NCBI GenBank assembly: GCA_003148945.1
Contig: QGGY01000002.1
Coordinates: 434,001-498,000, forward strand
Direction: 5' to 3'
DNA length: 64,000 nucleotides
Source: Murimonas intestini
Lineage (GTDB): Bacteria; Bacillota; Clostridia; Lachnospirales; Lachnospiraceae
In this document: positions 7,781 to 16,326 of the stretch, piece by piece
Layout: every line of letters begins with the position of its first letter
How positions within the stretch are numbered: position 1 is the stretch's first letter
Notes under the pieces: generated by a model
Told to the model about the DNA's origin: nothing
What the model saw: the letters and a program-made list of their open reading frames with translations, nothing else
Database searches by the model: none
Position numbers and translations under genes: made by a program

Positions 7781-10453
7781 ATGGTTACAAGACCCGTAAA
7801 TCCCCCAAAACTTATACGATCCCACTTTGGCCCCTGCTGCATGCGGTGTAAATTAGAGGCTAAAAAATATAACAGACTTTTTCAGTCTGTACTGTGCGGC
7901 ATCCTCTATTTCAGACTGTGTCCCGGACTGCGTCTGGAGATGAAAAGCGCCAATCCGGAGGCCATTGGGCTGCTGGGTTATGATCCTGCATCCTTCTGGT
8001 CAAAAAAGGACTGGCACGTTTCTTCCCTGATCGCAGCTGATGATTATAAACGTATGCTCCCGCTCTTAACTTCACCGGACGCTTCCTCTGACGACACACC
8101 CGCGGAATACCGTATACTCAGAAAAGACGGCAGCTCCTGCTGGGTACTTGGCCGATTCTGCAGTATCCGTGACACGGACGGAGAAATGCTGATACAGGGT
8201 GTCTTTTTAGATATAGACATGAAAAAAAGGATAGAGCTTCAGAACAGACAGCTTTCCAAACAGGTGGAATCCGCAAAATCCCGTGACGCCCTCACCGGGC
8301 TCTGGAACAAGGATGCCGGAACCCGCCTTGTCCAGGAATATATGTCCTGTAAGCCTGCCGCTGAAGACTGCACTTTGATGCTTCTGGATATGGACGATTT
8401 TACACAGCTGAACCGTGAAGAAGGGACCGCCTTTGCAGATGCTGTGCTGCAGGAGGTGGCTGATATCCTGTGCAGCGAGACCTCCTCCTCAGATATACAG
8501 ATACGGCTGGGCGGAGATGAATTCATGCTGTTTATCAAAAACTGCGGGAAATGCCAGGCAACTGTCACAGGACCCAGGATAGCTGATAAGGTACAGAAGA
8601 TCCTCTCCCCTTCTGCGAAAGAGCTCACTATCTCTGTCAGCATCGGCATGTGTGCAACTGAGGTGGTGAATGAATACAGCGGCCTCTACAGATGCGCTGA
8701 GAGTACTCTAAAATATGTCAAAGAGAATTGCCGGGGGCAGGCTGCATGCTACCTGGATACCTCAAATGAACTTGGCGTAATGCTGACTAATCTGTACACA
8801 GAGAGCCATCAGGTAAATGAAATAGATAAAGAAAATGCAGAGCGGGGCAAAAGTCTTGTTTCTTTCGCTCTTGACCTCCTGGGAAAAGCCAAAAATCTGG
8901 ATGATGCCATATCACTGCTGTTTACACGTATTGGAAGAGCCTATCATCTTGACAGGATATCACTTTTGGAAATAGATCCGGAGTTTTTAAGCAGCCGCTT
9001 TACTTACCAGTGGGCGCGCAAAAAAGCCGATATGAAAATGGGGCAGACAATCTATATATCAAGGGAAATGTATGAATCGGCGGCGGCTTCATACGACAAT
9101 GACGGCCTCAGCAATGCCTGTGCTGATGAAGTATTCTCACCATTTTGTTCCTGCCTGTCCGCCGCCATCTGGGACCGGGGCTCCTTTAGCGGCCTTCTCT
9201 GTTTTGAAACTGGCCAGCAGGATTATATATGGACACAGGAACAGCGCACGCTTCTCCTGGAACTTAATAAAATCATCCCTTCCTTTATCATGAAGGCGCG
9301 TGCAGATACTGTCAGCCAGGCCAAAACTGACTTCTTATCACGCATGTCACATGAGATCAGGACTCCTATGAATGCAATCGTAGGTATGACATCAATTGCC
9401 AAATCAGTAGCCGGGGATAAGAAGAAGGTGCTGGAATGCCTTGACAAGCTAGAGACTTCCAACCAGTACCTGCTGAACCTGATAAATGATATTCTGGATA
9501 TGTCCCGCATTGAGAGCGGTAAGATGGAACTGAATACCGCCAGCACCGACTTCCAGGCTTTTATTGCATTTCTTGACGGAATGCTGCGCCCCCAGGCAGA
9601 ACAAAAAGGTATCTCCCTGATCCTGGAAAACGGCTATAAATCAGAGCAGCCGCTTATAACAGATGAACTGCGGCTGGAGCAGGTTCTGATCAACATTATC
9701 GGCAACGCAATCAAATTCACGGACACAGGCGGAAAAATACTCTTCCAGATCAGCCAGGTTGAAGAGAACGGACAGACAGTGACACTTCATTTTTCTGTAG
9801 CAGACACAGGTATTGGTATTGCAGACAGTGCAATAGAGGGTATCTTTAATGCCTTTGAGCAGGCTGAAAAAAGTACCTCCGCCAAATACGGAGGCACAGG
9901 ACTTGGACTGTCCATCTCCAGCCGCCTGGTGCAGATGATGGGCGGCACGCTTCAGGTCCGCAGCAAGCTGGGCAAAGGTTCTGAATTCTACTTTACCCTG
10001 ACATTCCCCTATGGGGAAATGATGGCGGAAAAAGATAATAAAAAAGTATCGGACCCGGATTCCTCCGGATTTTCAGAAAAACGTATTCTGCTTGTGGAGG
10101 ATAATGAACTGAACATGGAGATCGCACAGACACTTCTGGAGATGAATGGATTTCTTGTAGAATGCGCCAGAAACGGCCAGGAGGCGCTGGACTGTTTTCT
10201 GGAACGTCCAGCCGGTTATTACGATGCCATACTTATGGACATCCGTATGCCCATCCTGGATGGTATGGAAACTGCAAAGCGCCTGCGCACAATGGGGCGT
10301 CCTGACTCACGCTCCATCCCCATTATCGCCATGACAGCCAATGCCTTTGATGAGGACAGCAGGAAATCCCTGGAAAGCGGCATGAACGGCCATCTGTCAA
10401 AACCCATACAGATCGACAAGCTGCTCAGTCTGCTGCATGATCATCTGTCATAA
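7781..10453 (+). CDS. Hybrid sensor: PAS - GGDEF - GAF-like - histidine kinase - receiver
   Basis: 890 residues with no clear membrane segment. A PAS domain (about 33-150, with EYRILRKDGSSCWVLGRF) is followed by a GGDEF domain (about 165-315). The latter has DALTGLWNKDAG and an intact RLGGDEF, so it should make cyclic di-GMP. A GAF-like region (about 350-500) leads to a HisKA helix (FLSRMSHEIRTPMN, phospho-acceptor His524), an HATPase domain (NIIGNAIKFTD, VADTGIGIAD, GGTGLGLSIS) and a C-terminal receiver (LLVEDNELNM, Asp820 in LMDIRMP, Lys in LSKPI). Combining an upstream GGDEF with a complete hybrid kinase in one chain is uncommon. No downstream partner is adjacent. The ATG has AGAAGGAG upstream. 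The input signal is unknown. Confidence 0.9.
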   Translation: MVTRPVNPPKLIRSHFGPCCMRCKLEAKKYNRLFQSVLCGILYFRLCPGLRLEMKSANPEAIGLLGYDPASFWSKKDWHVSSLIAADDYKRMLPLLTSPDASSDDTPAEYRILRKDGSSCWVLGRFCSIRDTDGEMLIQGVFLDIDMKKRIELQNRQLSKQVESAKSRDALTGLWNKDAGTRLVQEYMSCKPAAEDCTLMLLDMDDFTQLNREEGTAFADAVLQEVADILCSETSSSDIQIRLGGDEFMLFIKNCGKCQATVTGPRIADKVQKILSPSAKELTISVSIGMCATEVVNEYSGLYRCAESTLKYVKENCRGQAACYLDTSNELGVMLTNLYTESHQVNEIDKENAERGKSLVSFALDLLGKAKNLDDAISLLFTRIGRAYHLDRISLLEIDPEFLSSRFTYQWARKKADMKMGQTIYISREMYESAAASYDNDGLSNACADEVFSPFCSCLSAAIWDRGSFSGLLCFETGQQDYIWTQEQRTLLLELNKIIPSFIMKARADTVSQAKTDFLSRMSHEIRTPMNAIVGMTSIAKSVAGDKKKVLECLDKLETSNQYLLNLINDILDMSRIESGKMELNTASTDFQAFIAFLDGMLRPQAEQKGISLILENGYKSEQPLITDELRLEQVLINIIGNAIKFTDTGGKILFQISQVEENGQTVTLHFSVADTGIGIADSAIEGIFNAFEQAEKSTSAKYGGTGLGLSISSRLVQMMGGTLQVRSKLGKGSEFYFTLTFPYGEMMAEKDNKKVSDPDSSGFSEKRILLVEDNELNMEIAQTLLEMNGFLVECARNGQEALDCFLERPAGYYDAILMDIRMPILDGMETAKRLRTMGRPDSRSIPIIAMTANAFDEDSRKSLESGMNGHLSKPIQIDKLLSLLHDHLS

Positions 10454-10510
10454 CAGCTGTTATAAATCTGAACAAAAGTGCGCTCTGCGCATCCTCCCGC
10501 AGGAGGCAAA

Positions 10511-10530
10511 AGGGCTGCCTCAGCAGCCCT
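10511..10530. terminator. Hairpin between convergent genes
   Basis: AGGGCTGC-CTCA-GCAGCCCT: an 8-bp perfect stem with a 4-base loop, between the converging kinase and URO-D-type genes. On the minus strand TTTT follows at once; on the plus strand a TTTT lies a few bases on. It could serve both genes. Confidence 0.6.
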
Positions 10531-10564
10531 GATATTTTCCAACTTTCTTTACACCCGGCCGCGG

Positions 10565-11650
10565 TCAGATATCCCGCCCGTAAAGCCTGCTGTAATACTC
10601 AAGAGAGTAGTGGTACAGCTCATCCCTGGCTGCCTCGTCTTTAGCAGGATCCATATCTTCTGTCATGATCCAGCACATAATGCGTCCCTTTTCTCCAAAG
10701 TGGTCCACAAAATCCCTGACGGCTGCGCGTATCTGACTCTCATCCCAGTCTTTTCCTATATTCAGAGGAAAGCAGAAGGTCATCTTATCTCCGTAATTCT
10801 CATACAGATAATCTGCATCATTTGCGTTTGGCTGGGGTGTCCACATATCTATGCCCATTTCGATCATCTCAGGCACATACTGCATATTGCGCCCGCAGGA
10901 ATGCAGCTCGATAAATTTCCCCTGATCCTTTACAAATTTCAGAAAACGGCTTGTTGCAGGCATGAGCTGCTCCCTGAACATCTCATTTGAGAAAAATCCG
11001 CTTCTCTGGGTGCCCCAGTCATCATGGTACAGCACCCCGTCTACCCTGCCGTAATACTTAAAGATATTGTCACAGCTCTCGATCTTATAATCCGCCATCT
11101 TCTGGAAAAATTCCTCCAGCAGCTCCGGTTCCTCGCAAAAGGCAATTAAGGATTCGTCAAACGGGATCAGCTCGTGGAGCCGCTCAAAGATCCCCTCCAC
11201 ACATTCATAGATATGAGGTCTGTCTGGGTCCAGAAGCTTCTGCAGCTTTTCTCCGTCCGTCTTAAAATCCACAACTGAGAGGTCCGGCCACTGCAGTTCT
11301 TCCTTCCAGTTAGCAAACTCTGATATGGTACGAGTACCAGGTTTCGTGATCATGCCGTCTATGCCTTTTACCATATGCCAGTATACGCCCCACCAGTCAT
11401 ATCCGTCCACCTCAGGCACAGGATGCTCTTCCATGGCATCCGGCCAAACTGTATTTGTCTCATAGAAATATGCAGGCATCCAGTAAGGCTGTCCGCCTTT
11501 TACACACCTGACATAGTTTTCCCTCACACTGACGGGCCTGCCCTCTATAGGAGCCTTCGGCCGCTGGAATATCCACGGAAAGCTTCCGGGAGACTGCCAT
11601 TCCTTCGAGTAATCACGGTTTGCCGCTGTTTCCATAAATCTTGATACCAT
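10565..11650 (-). CDS. Uroporphyrinogen decarboxylase (URO-D) superfamily protein, possible methyltransferase
   Basis: 361 residues with the URO-D barrel pattern: YHDDWGTQRSGFFSNEMFRE, then FIELHSCGRNMQYVPEMIEM and a C-terminal segment with FPLNIGKD and GKGRIMCW-type strands. The HSCG motif supplies His and Cys zinc ligands found in corrinoid-dependent methyltransferases of this superfamily (MtaA/MtbA and CmuA type). True HemE is unlikely because no haem genes are nearby. Lachnospiraceae carry many such paralogues near catabolic genes. The substrate cannot be told from the sequence. It appears to be monocistronic. Confidence 0.75.
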   Translation of the reverse strand: MVSRFMETAANRDYSKEWQSPGSFPWIFQRPKAPIEGRPVSVRENYVRCVKGGQPYWMPAYFYETNTVWPDAMEEHPVPEVDGYDWWGVYWHMVKGIDGMITKPGTRTISEFANWKEELQWPDLSVVDFKTDGEKLQKLLDPDRPHIYECVEGIFERLHELIPFDESLIAFCEEPELLEEFFQKMADYKIESCDNIFKYYGRVDGVLYHDDWGTQRSGFFSNEMFREQLMPATSRFLKFVKDQGKFIELHSCGRNMQYVPEMIEMGIDMWTPQPNANDADYLYENYGDKMTFCFPLNIGKDWDESQIRAAVRDFVDHFGEKGRIMCWIMTEDMDPAKDEAARDELYHYSLEYYSRLYGRDI

Positions 11651-11782
11651 AACATATACCTCCCTTTCATATACTGCCGGGAACTATTCTTCTGCCCGGC
11701 CGCACCATGCCACGATTTGATTTACCTGTCTATGATCTAATTTTATCCCCCCGGGCGTCAAAATGAAACGTATAGAAAGGCC

Positions 11783-11814
11783 AAAAAACGGAGCCGTTTC
11801 TGGCCCCGTTTTCG
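11783..11814 (-). terminator. Intrinsic terminator of the acetyltransferase operon
   Basis: Minus-strand stem AAACGGGGCC / GGCTCCGTTT with one mismatch and a 6-base loop, ending in a run of six T, placed after the stop at 11867. Confidence 0.85.
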
Positions 11815-11866
11815 TATGATGTGTATGAAATTACTGTTTTAGCATATGGCAGTATGCCTGACTCCA

Positions 11867-12661
11867 TCACCTGAGCATGGCATACTGGCCTGTTTCCCTG
11901 AATCCTATGCGGTTATAGATACGTCCTGCTGCAGGATTGTCATAGAAAAGACAGAGAAACTTTTTACCTTCGCCAAATGCCTCCCTGCACAGTGCAGTCA
12001 CTGTCTCCGTGGCCAGCCCTTTTCCCCTGTATTCCTTTAAAGTAGCCACTCCTGTTATCATGGCACTCTCAGAATTAGAGGCGCTGGTACGGGCAGTAGA
12101 CACCATCTTTCCATCTTCAAATGCCCCGACAGCGATACAGCCTGCTTTTAGCTCTTCTTCCAATTCCCGGCAGCTCTTTTCCCGCCTGCCCCTCTGATGC
12201 TCCGCAAATTCATCGATCTGCATGATCAGATCTATTGTGTTTTCCACATCATCTGCTGTCAGCCGCCTTACTTTTCCACAATCTCCAACCTCTAAATCCC
12301 CATTAATCACATCACATCTTGTCATATATGTGGACTCAAGCTTCCATTGTGGATAAAACGGCGCTATCTTTTTCAGAAGAGAAGTCTTCCCGCTGATACA
12401 GTCAACATCTCTGTCTCTGAGAAATTCTGCCACAGCCTCTGCGCTGTATTCTTCATTCTGGCTGTACAGCAGATAAAACTCATGGAAGCGCAGCAGAAGG
12501 CTGTCCCATTTCCCATCTTCTATATTAGCGTAAAGATTTACCGTTTCCGACTCCACACCATAGTTCTCAACATCACCTATGAAGAACAGATTCATCTCCG
12601 GCTCCGCCGACACATAATCCAATATTGCCTCTCTGTCTTTTTCATGCAGGGTTATAAACAT
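11867..12661 (-). CDS. GNAT-family N-acetyltransferase
   Basis: 264 residues. The C-terminal half has the GNAT core: MVSTARTSASNSESAMITGV, then the acetyl-CoA loop KEYRGKGLATETVTALC and the strand KFLCLFYDNPAAGRIYNRIGF. The N-terminal half (about 1-130) is a divergent second domain of the kind seen in two-domain GNAT proteins. The acceptor substrate is not evident. The gene follows a small zinc-ribbon gene by 4 bases, so they form an operon ended by the terminator at 11783-11814. Confidence 0.88.
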   Translation of the reverse strand: MFITLHEKDREAILDYVSAEPEMNLFFIGDVENYGVESETVNLYANIEDGKWDSLLLRFHEFYLLYSQNEEYSAEAVAEFLRDRDVDCISGKTSLLKKIAPFYPQWKLESTYMTRCDVINGDLEVGDCGKVRRLTADDVENTIDLIMQIDEFAEHQRGRREKSCRELEEELKAGCIAVGAFEDGKMVSTARTSASNSESAMITGVATLKEYRGKGLATETVTALCREAFGEGKKFLCLFYDNPAAGRIYNRIGFRETGQYAMLR

Positions 12662-12665
12662 TTAC

Positions 12666-12860
12666 TTAAGGCTCCTTTTTCTCTACTACTGGTGAATCCG
12701 GTTCTTGCGGCTCTACCACATATCCGCACTCACACTTAGATTCTTCTACTACTCTGCCCTTTACAGTAAACACTTCAATCGTCTTTCCACATACAGGACA
12801 AGTCATATCTTCCGGAACCGGAGTCCTGAACTTTGATTCACATCCATCCATAACAGCCAT
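12666..12860 (-). CDS. Small zinc-ribbon protein
   Basis: 64 residues starting MAVMDGCESKFRTPVPEDMT, with CPVCGK and a second pair CECG that together can bind one zinc ion. The tail is Pro/Glu-rich. A longer in-frame reading from 12914 lacks a ribosome binding site; the ATG at 12858-12860 has AAGGAGG upstream. Function unknown. The tight link to the acetyltransferase gene suggests a shared role. Confidence 0.7.
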   Translation of the reverse strand: MAVMDGCESKFRTPVPEDMTCPVCGKTIEVFTVKGRVVEESKCECGYVVEPQEPDSPVVEKKEP

Positions 12861-13071
12861 CTTATATCCTCCTTCTGTGTTCATGCAGCTTACCGGATAT
12901 CCGGGCCTGCACACTTAAAATTACGGGTTACATAAGTCTATTATAATATAGAATTCTAAAATATCAATCATCTGAAGCAAAAATCATCTGAATTTTCCAT
13001 ATTCTTCTGATTATTCTCCATAGCCTTTTCCTTCCCATAATCGTAGAATTATCATAGAATTTAAGCAACTA

Positions 13072-13103
13072 TTCAGCAGGTCTGTTCATTTACTGCACAG
13101 ACC
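13072..13103. repeat. Dispersed hairpin repeat, copy A (truncated)
   Basis: Shares TTCAGCAGGTCTGT, a 9-base centre and GCACAGACC with the element at 24260-24298 in the same order and spacing. The last 7 bases of the right arm are lost. It lies 44 bases upstream of the esterase gene, in its leader or promoter region. Confidence 0.6.
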
Positions 13104-13146
13104 GTAAGAAAATGATTCAAGTGTACTATTAGGAGGAGAGAATAAA

Positions 13147-14553
13147 ATGATAGGTGTATTATTAGAACAGGGACCTTCAGACTGGGAGATCCTGCAGCAG
13201 GAGGACGGCAAGGCTTCCCTGGATCTTTGCGGCAGCTTTTCCGTCCCCGAAGCTGCCTTAAATGTGGGAGTAGACCATGCCGTGCCTGTAGTCAGGGTCC
13301 TCAGAGAGCAGGACAACTCACAAGTCATTCCCTGGACGCCAGCGCAGTATGAGCTTACCGATAAGGAGAACTTCCGGGGCCGCTGGCAGATAACTCTGAT
13401 GCTTCCGGCAGGAGGACTTTACAGGATCGAGACAGGCCTGGACTCTTCCAGCATAGATGGAGTATACGTCTGGATGTTCCGGGGAGATGTACGTTTTCAC
13501 ATCGGCGTGGGTAATCTCTTCGTTATCGCAGGCCAGTCTAATGCTTCCGGATTCGGGCAGGACTGGGCAAATGACGAACCCCAGTTGGGAGTTCATGTAT
13601 ACAGGAACTGCAGCTCATGGAACCTGGCCGCCCATCCATTAAATGAATCCACTGATGCCGGTGATGAGAATGCCAATTCTGAGCTGCGTGTGTCCGGCAC
13701 ATCCCCGTTTATCTCATTTGGCCGCAATTTTCAGAAGCTCTCCGGCTGTCCGGTGGGGCTGATCCCTGCTGCCAAAGGCGGTTCACCCATCGACCTCTGG
13801 GACAGGGAGGGCACCGGAACCCTGTATCGGAACATGCTCCGGAAGATCAGCGAATGCGGCGGCAGGATAGCCGGTATCCTCTGGTACCAGGGCTGTGCAG
13901 ATACAATCGATGACGCTCCTGCAGTATATGAAGAAAAATACCGCAGGTTCATATCTAACGTGCGCTCAGACCTGGGCTGGCAGGTCCCCTTCTTCACCTT
14001 CCAGACGAACAGAGAGCTTTCTTCCGTCTTTGACGAAGGATGGGGCATTGTGCGTGAAGTTCACAGAAAAACAGCTTCCGACACTCCCGGCATTTACATA
14101 ATGCCTACCCTGAACTGCTCCCTGTCAGATGATGTACACAATAATTCCGGTTCAAACGTACTCCTGGGCGAACGCATGGCAAAGCTGTGCGGACATGTGC
14201 TCTGCGGCACTGCTGATTTCCAGGCGCCTGATATACAAAGTGCAGTGCTCTCCGCAGACGACGAAGTGACAGTCACATTCTCCAATGCAGAGCATGGATT
14301 TGTAATGTACCGTAAAAATGCATCCGACTGCGGATTTACATTATCTGACAGCCATGGCAGCCTGCCTCTTGGATATGCCTGCACAAGCCAGGATGAGCCA
14401 GGCGCCATTATAATAAAGCTGCTGAGAAAACCCGGTGAAAATCTGGAGATTTCGTTCTGCAGCCAGGCTGTCCCTACCTTCACGCCGCCCGTCTCGGCAG
14501 TGACATATCTGCCACCGCTTGCGTTTTACCGGTATCCTGTAAGTGTGAGTTAA
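13147..14553 (+). CDS. Sialate O-acetylesterase-like SGNH hydrolase
   Basis: 468 residues. The catalytic Ser block FVIAGQSNASGFG (about residues 126-138), then TSPFISFGRNF, AAKGGSPIDLWDREG and ILWYQGCAD match the SASA/DUF303 family of carbohydrate esterases, which deacetylate sialic acids or other sugars. A His-containing block near residue 328 (LSDDVHNNSG) could supply the acid/base residue. No signal peptide is present, so it should act in the cytosol. N-terminal beta-rich (1-115) and C-terminal (about 350-468) segments flank the hydrolase core. AGGAGG lies at the expected distance from the ATG. No other sialic acid genes are nearby, so the substrate is open. Confidence 0.8.
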   Translation: MIGVLLEQGPSDWEILQQEDGKASLDLCGSFSVPEAALNVGVDHAVPVVRVLREQDNSQVIPWTPAQYELTDKENFRGRWQITLMLPAGGLYRIETGLDSSSIDGVYVWMFRGDVRFHIGVGNLFVIAGQSNASGFGQDWANDEPQLGVHVYRNCSSWNLAAHPLNESTDAGDENANSELRVSGTSPFISFGRNFQKLSGCPVGLIPAAKGGSPIDLWDREGTGTLYRNMLRKISECGGRIAGILWYQGCADTIDDAPAVYEEKYRRFISNVRSDLGWQVPFFTFQTNRELSSVFDEGWGIVREVHRKTASDTPGIYIMPTLNCSLSDDVHNNSGSNVLLGERMAKLCGHVLCGTADFQAPDIQSAVLSADDEVTVTFSNAEHGFVMYRKNASDCGFTLSDSHGSLPLGYACTSQDEPGAIIIKLLRKPGENLEISFCSQAVPTFTPPVSAVTYLPPLAFYRYPVSVS

Positions 14554-14571
14554 TAAATATATAACCTGGTA

Positions 14572-14613
14572 AGGGACGCTGCTCTCGCAGTGTCCCTATA
14601 ACGTCTGTTTTTC
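14572..14613 (+). terminator. Intrinsic terminator of the esterase gene
   Basis: An 11-bp stem (AGGGACGCTGC with GCAGTGTCCCT, one G-T pair) and 4-base loop, with a T5 run about 12 bases later. It lies between convergent genes. Confidence 0.7.
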
Positions 14614-14632
14614 ACCTCTGATTCAAAATAAT

Positions 14633-15868
14633 TTATTCATCTAACCTCTCAAGATCAGCTGCAGCCTCATCATATACACTCTGTGCCGCCTCATTACCTG
14701 CCGCATTTACCAGCTCCAAATTTTCCTGAGCCGCTTCCAGGGCTGTTTTATAGTAGGATACTGCCATATCCAGATCCTTCTCTACTCCAAGACCATTTTC
14801 ATAAAAACGGCCAAGGGTCAGATATGTTTGCGGTATTCCAAGCATAGTGGCATGCACATTGGGATCAGAAACTGCTTTTTGATAATATTCTGCGGCTTTT
14901 TCATAATCCTGGGCCACACCTTCCCGCCCCTCTTCATAATATGTACCCAGCTTATAGCATGCCGTACCGTCAAATGTTCTTCCATTCCCCTCTGAGGCAA
15001 TTATGTACCCCTCCTCAGCCTTCATATAATCTGGCTCCTCCTTTGTACCGTCATCATGGCTGTAGCCCGTATCAAAGTAGTCAGCTGCATATCTGGGTCC
15101 CTTAAAATCAGTCTCTTTAAGCTGCTTGTCCTGATAGGAAAGCAGGAAATATTCAATAGCTTTATCAATGCTCTTCTCTATACCTGGATAAGTTCCAGTT
15201 TCAGCTTCATAAAGCAGTCCCAGGCTGGTGTAACCATTTCCCTTGCCAAGCACTTTTGCATTAAATTCATAGATGGTTACGGCTTTTTCCACATCCTGTT
15301 CCACCCCTGTACCATCCCGGAGCAAGTCACCCAGACTCCCTATCCCTCTATAAAGAGGATCTTCAAAAAAGAAAGCGTCATCATAAAAGATGGCATAAGC
15401 CTTTTCATATTCTCCTGCCTGCCCTGCTGTAACTCCTGTCCTGAAAAACTCAAAGATATCACCTTGTCCATCAGGGCTGTTGTCCATCATTGTTTCCTTA
15501 TCTGCATTCAGACCCTCAACAGCAGCAACGGCATCTTCATTGCCTGCGTTTACGGCTGCCTCATAGTAAGCCATGGACATAGCATACCACTGGGCCACAC
15601 CGTCACCTTCTTCGTACTGTTTGCCTTTCTCATAAAGCTCTTCACCAGATAACCCCGAAGTTTCCACTGTCAGAGCAAATGACTCCTTCAGTTCTTCCAA
15701 AGTCAATTCCTCTGCATCTAAGGAATTTTCATCCTCTGCGGCATCTGTCTCAGTTGCTCCTGTATCCGCTGCTGCATCATCAGCTGCCCTTGCAGCAGAA
15801 CCGCTGCTGATCAATACAGTACATGTCATACTAATTAATAATAACATAGTTATAATTTTCCGTTTCAT
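14633..15868 (-). CDS. Exported Sel1/TPR-like repeat protein
   Basis: 411 residues. A signal peptide (MKRKIITMLLLISMTCTVLI, cleavage near ARAADD) is followed by an acidic, Ala/Thr-rich linker. About eight Sel1-like helical repeats come next, with motifs such as GKQYEEGDGVAQWYAMSMAY, LGTYYEEGREGVAQDYEKAA and LGRFYENGLGVEKDLDMAVS. Sel1 repeats mediate protein-protein contacts. The protein should sit outside the membrane. No enzymatic domain is visible. The start has AGGAGG upstream. Confidence 0.85.
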   Translation of the reverse strand: MKRKIITMLLLISMTCTVLISSGSAARAADDAAADTGATETDAAEDENSLDAEELTLEELKESFALTVETSGLSGEELYEKGKQYEEGDGVAQWYAMSMAYYEAAVNAGNEDAVAAVEGLNADKETMMDNSPDGQGDIFEFFRTGVTAGQAGEYEKAYAIFYDDAFFFEDPLYRGIGSLGDLLRDGTGVEQDVEKAVTIYEFNAKVLGKGNGYTSLGLLYEAETGTYPGIEKSIDKAIEYFLLSYQDKQLKETDFKGPRYAADYFDTGYSHDDGTKEEPDYMKAEEGYIIASEGNGRTFDGTACYKLGTYYEEGREGVAQDYEKAAEYYQKAVSDPNVHATMLGIPQTYLTLGRFYENGLGVEKDLDMAVSYYKTALEAAQENLELVNAAGNEAAQSVYDEAAADLERLDE

Positions 15869-16230
15869 GTAAAACCCTCCTATTCAGCAATTCTCATCTT
15901 CCGCTTTACTTTCTCTGATTTCTCATATATATTCCCGCACAATATCCTGTATATTTTTGCAGCCCTTACAGATATGTAATTTTTAATTTTCCCCCCTTCT
16001 ATTCACTATGGCAGTTTAATGCGGGTATCCATAATGTAAATATGGTGTTGCACATTAGTCATATTTGTACACTTAATTCACATTATATAAGTTTAGTTGT
16101 TTTATATAGTTTAATTATAATTAATAAAAATTCGGCATTCAATTCGAATTCCTGCATTAATAATGTAAAATATCCGCATAGCTTCAATCAGTATAACGAA
16201 CCATTCTTATAAAAAGATAGTCCAAACAAG
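15869..16230. other. AT-rich intergenic region
   Basis: About 360 bases without a supported gene between two minus-strand genes for exported proteins. Very AT-rich, with several TATAAT-like runs. It should contain the promoter of the Sel1 gene, but no single promoter stands out. Confidence 0.5.
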
Positions 16231-16276
16231 AAAAAAGATATCCCTCAAGCCATTTCCGGCATTTTCAGGATATCCT
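16231..16276 (-). terminator. Terminator of the WG-repeat gene
   Basis: Minus-strand stem GGATATCC...GGGATATC enclosing a small GCC/GGC hairpin, followed by T6. Lies about 50 bases past the stop at 16327. Confidence 0.75.
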
Positions 16277-16326
16277 TTTCCTTATCTGTTGACTTTCACT
16301 ATTTCATTCAATGTTTTGCTCAGCTT

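Noticed and set aside
10565-11650. Haem-pathway HemE
   Set aside because: The HSCG zinc motif and lack of other haem genes favour a URO-D paralogue of the methyltransferase type.
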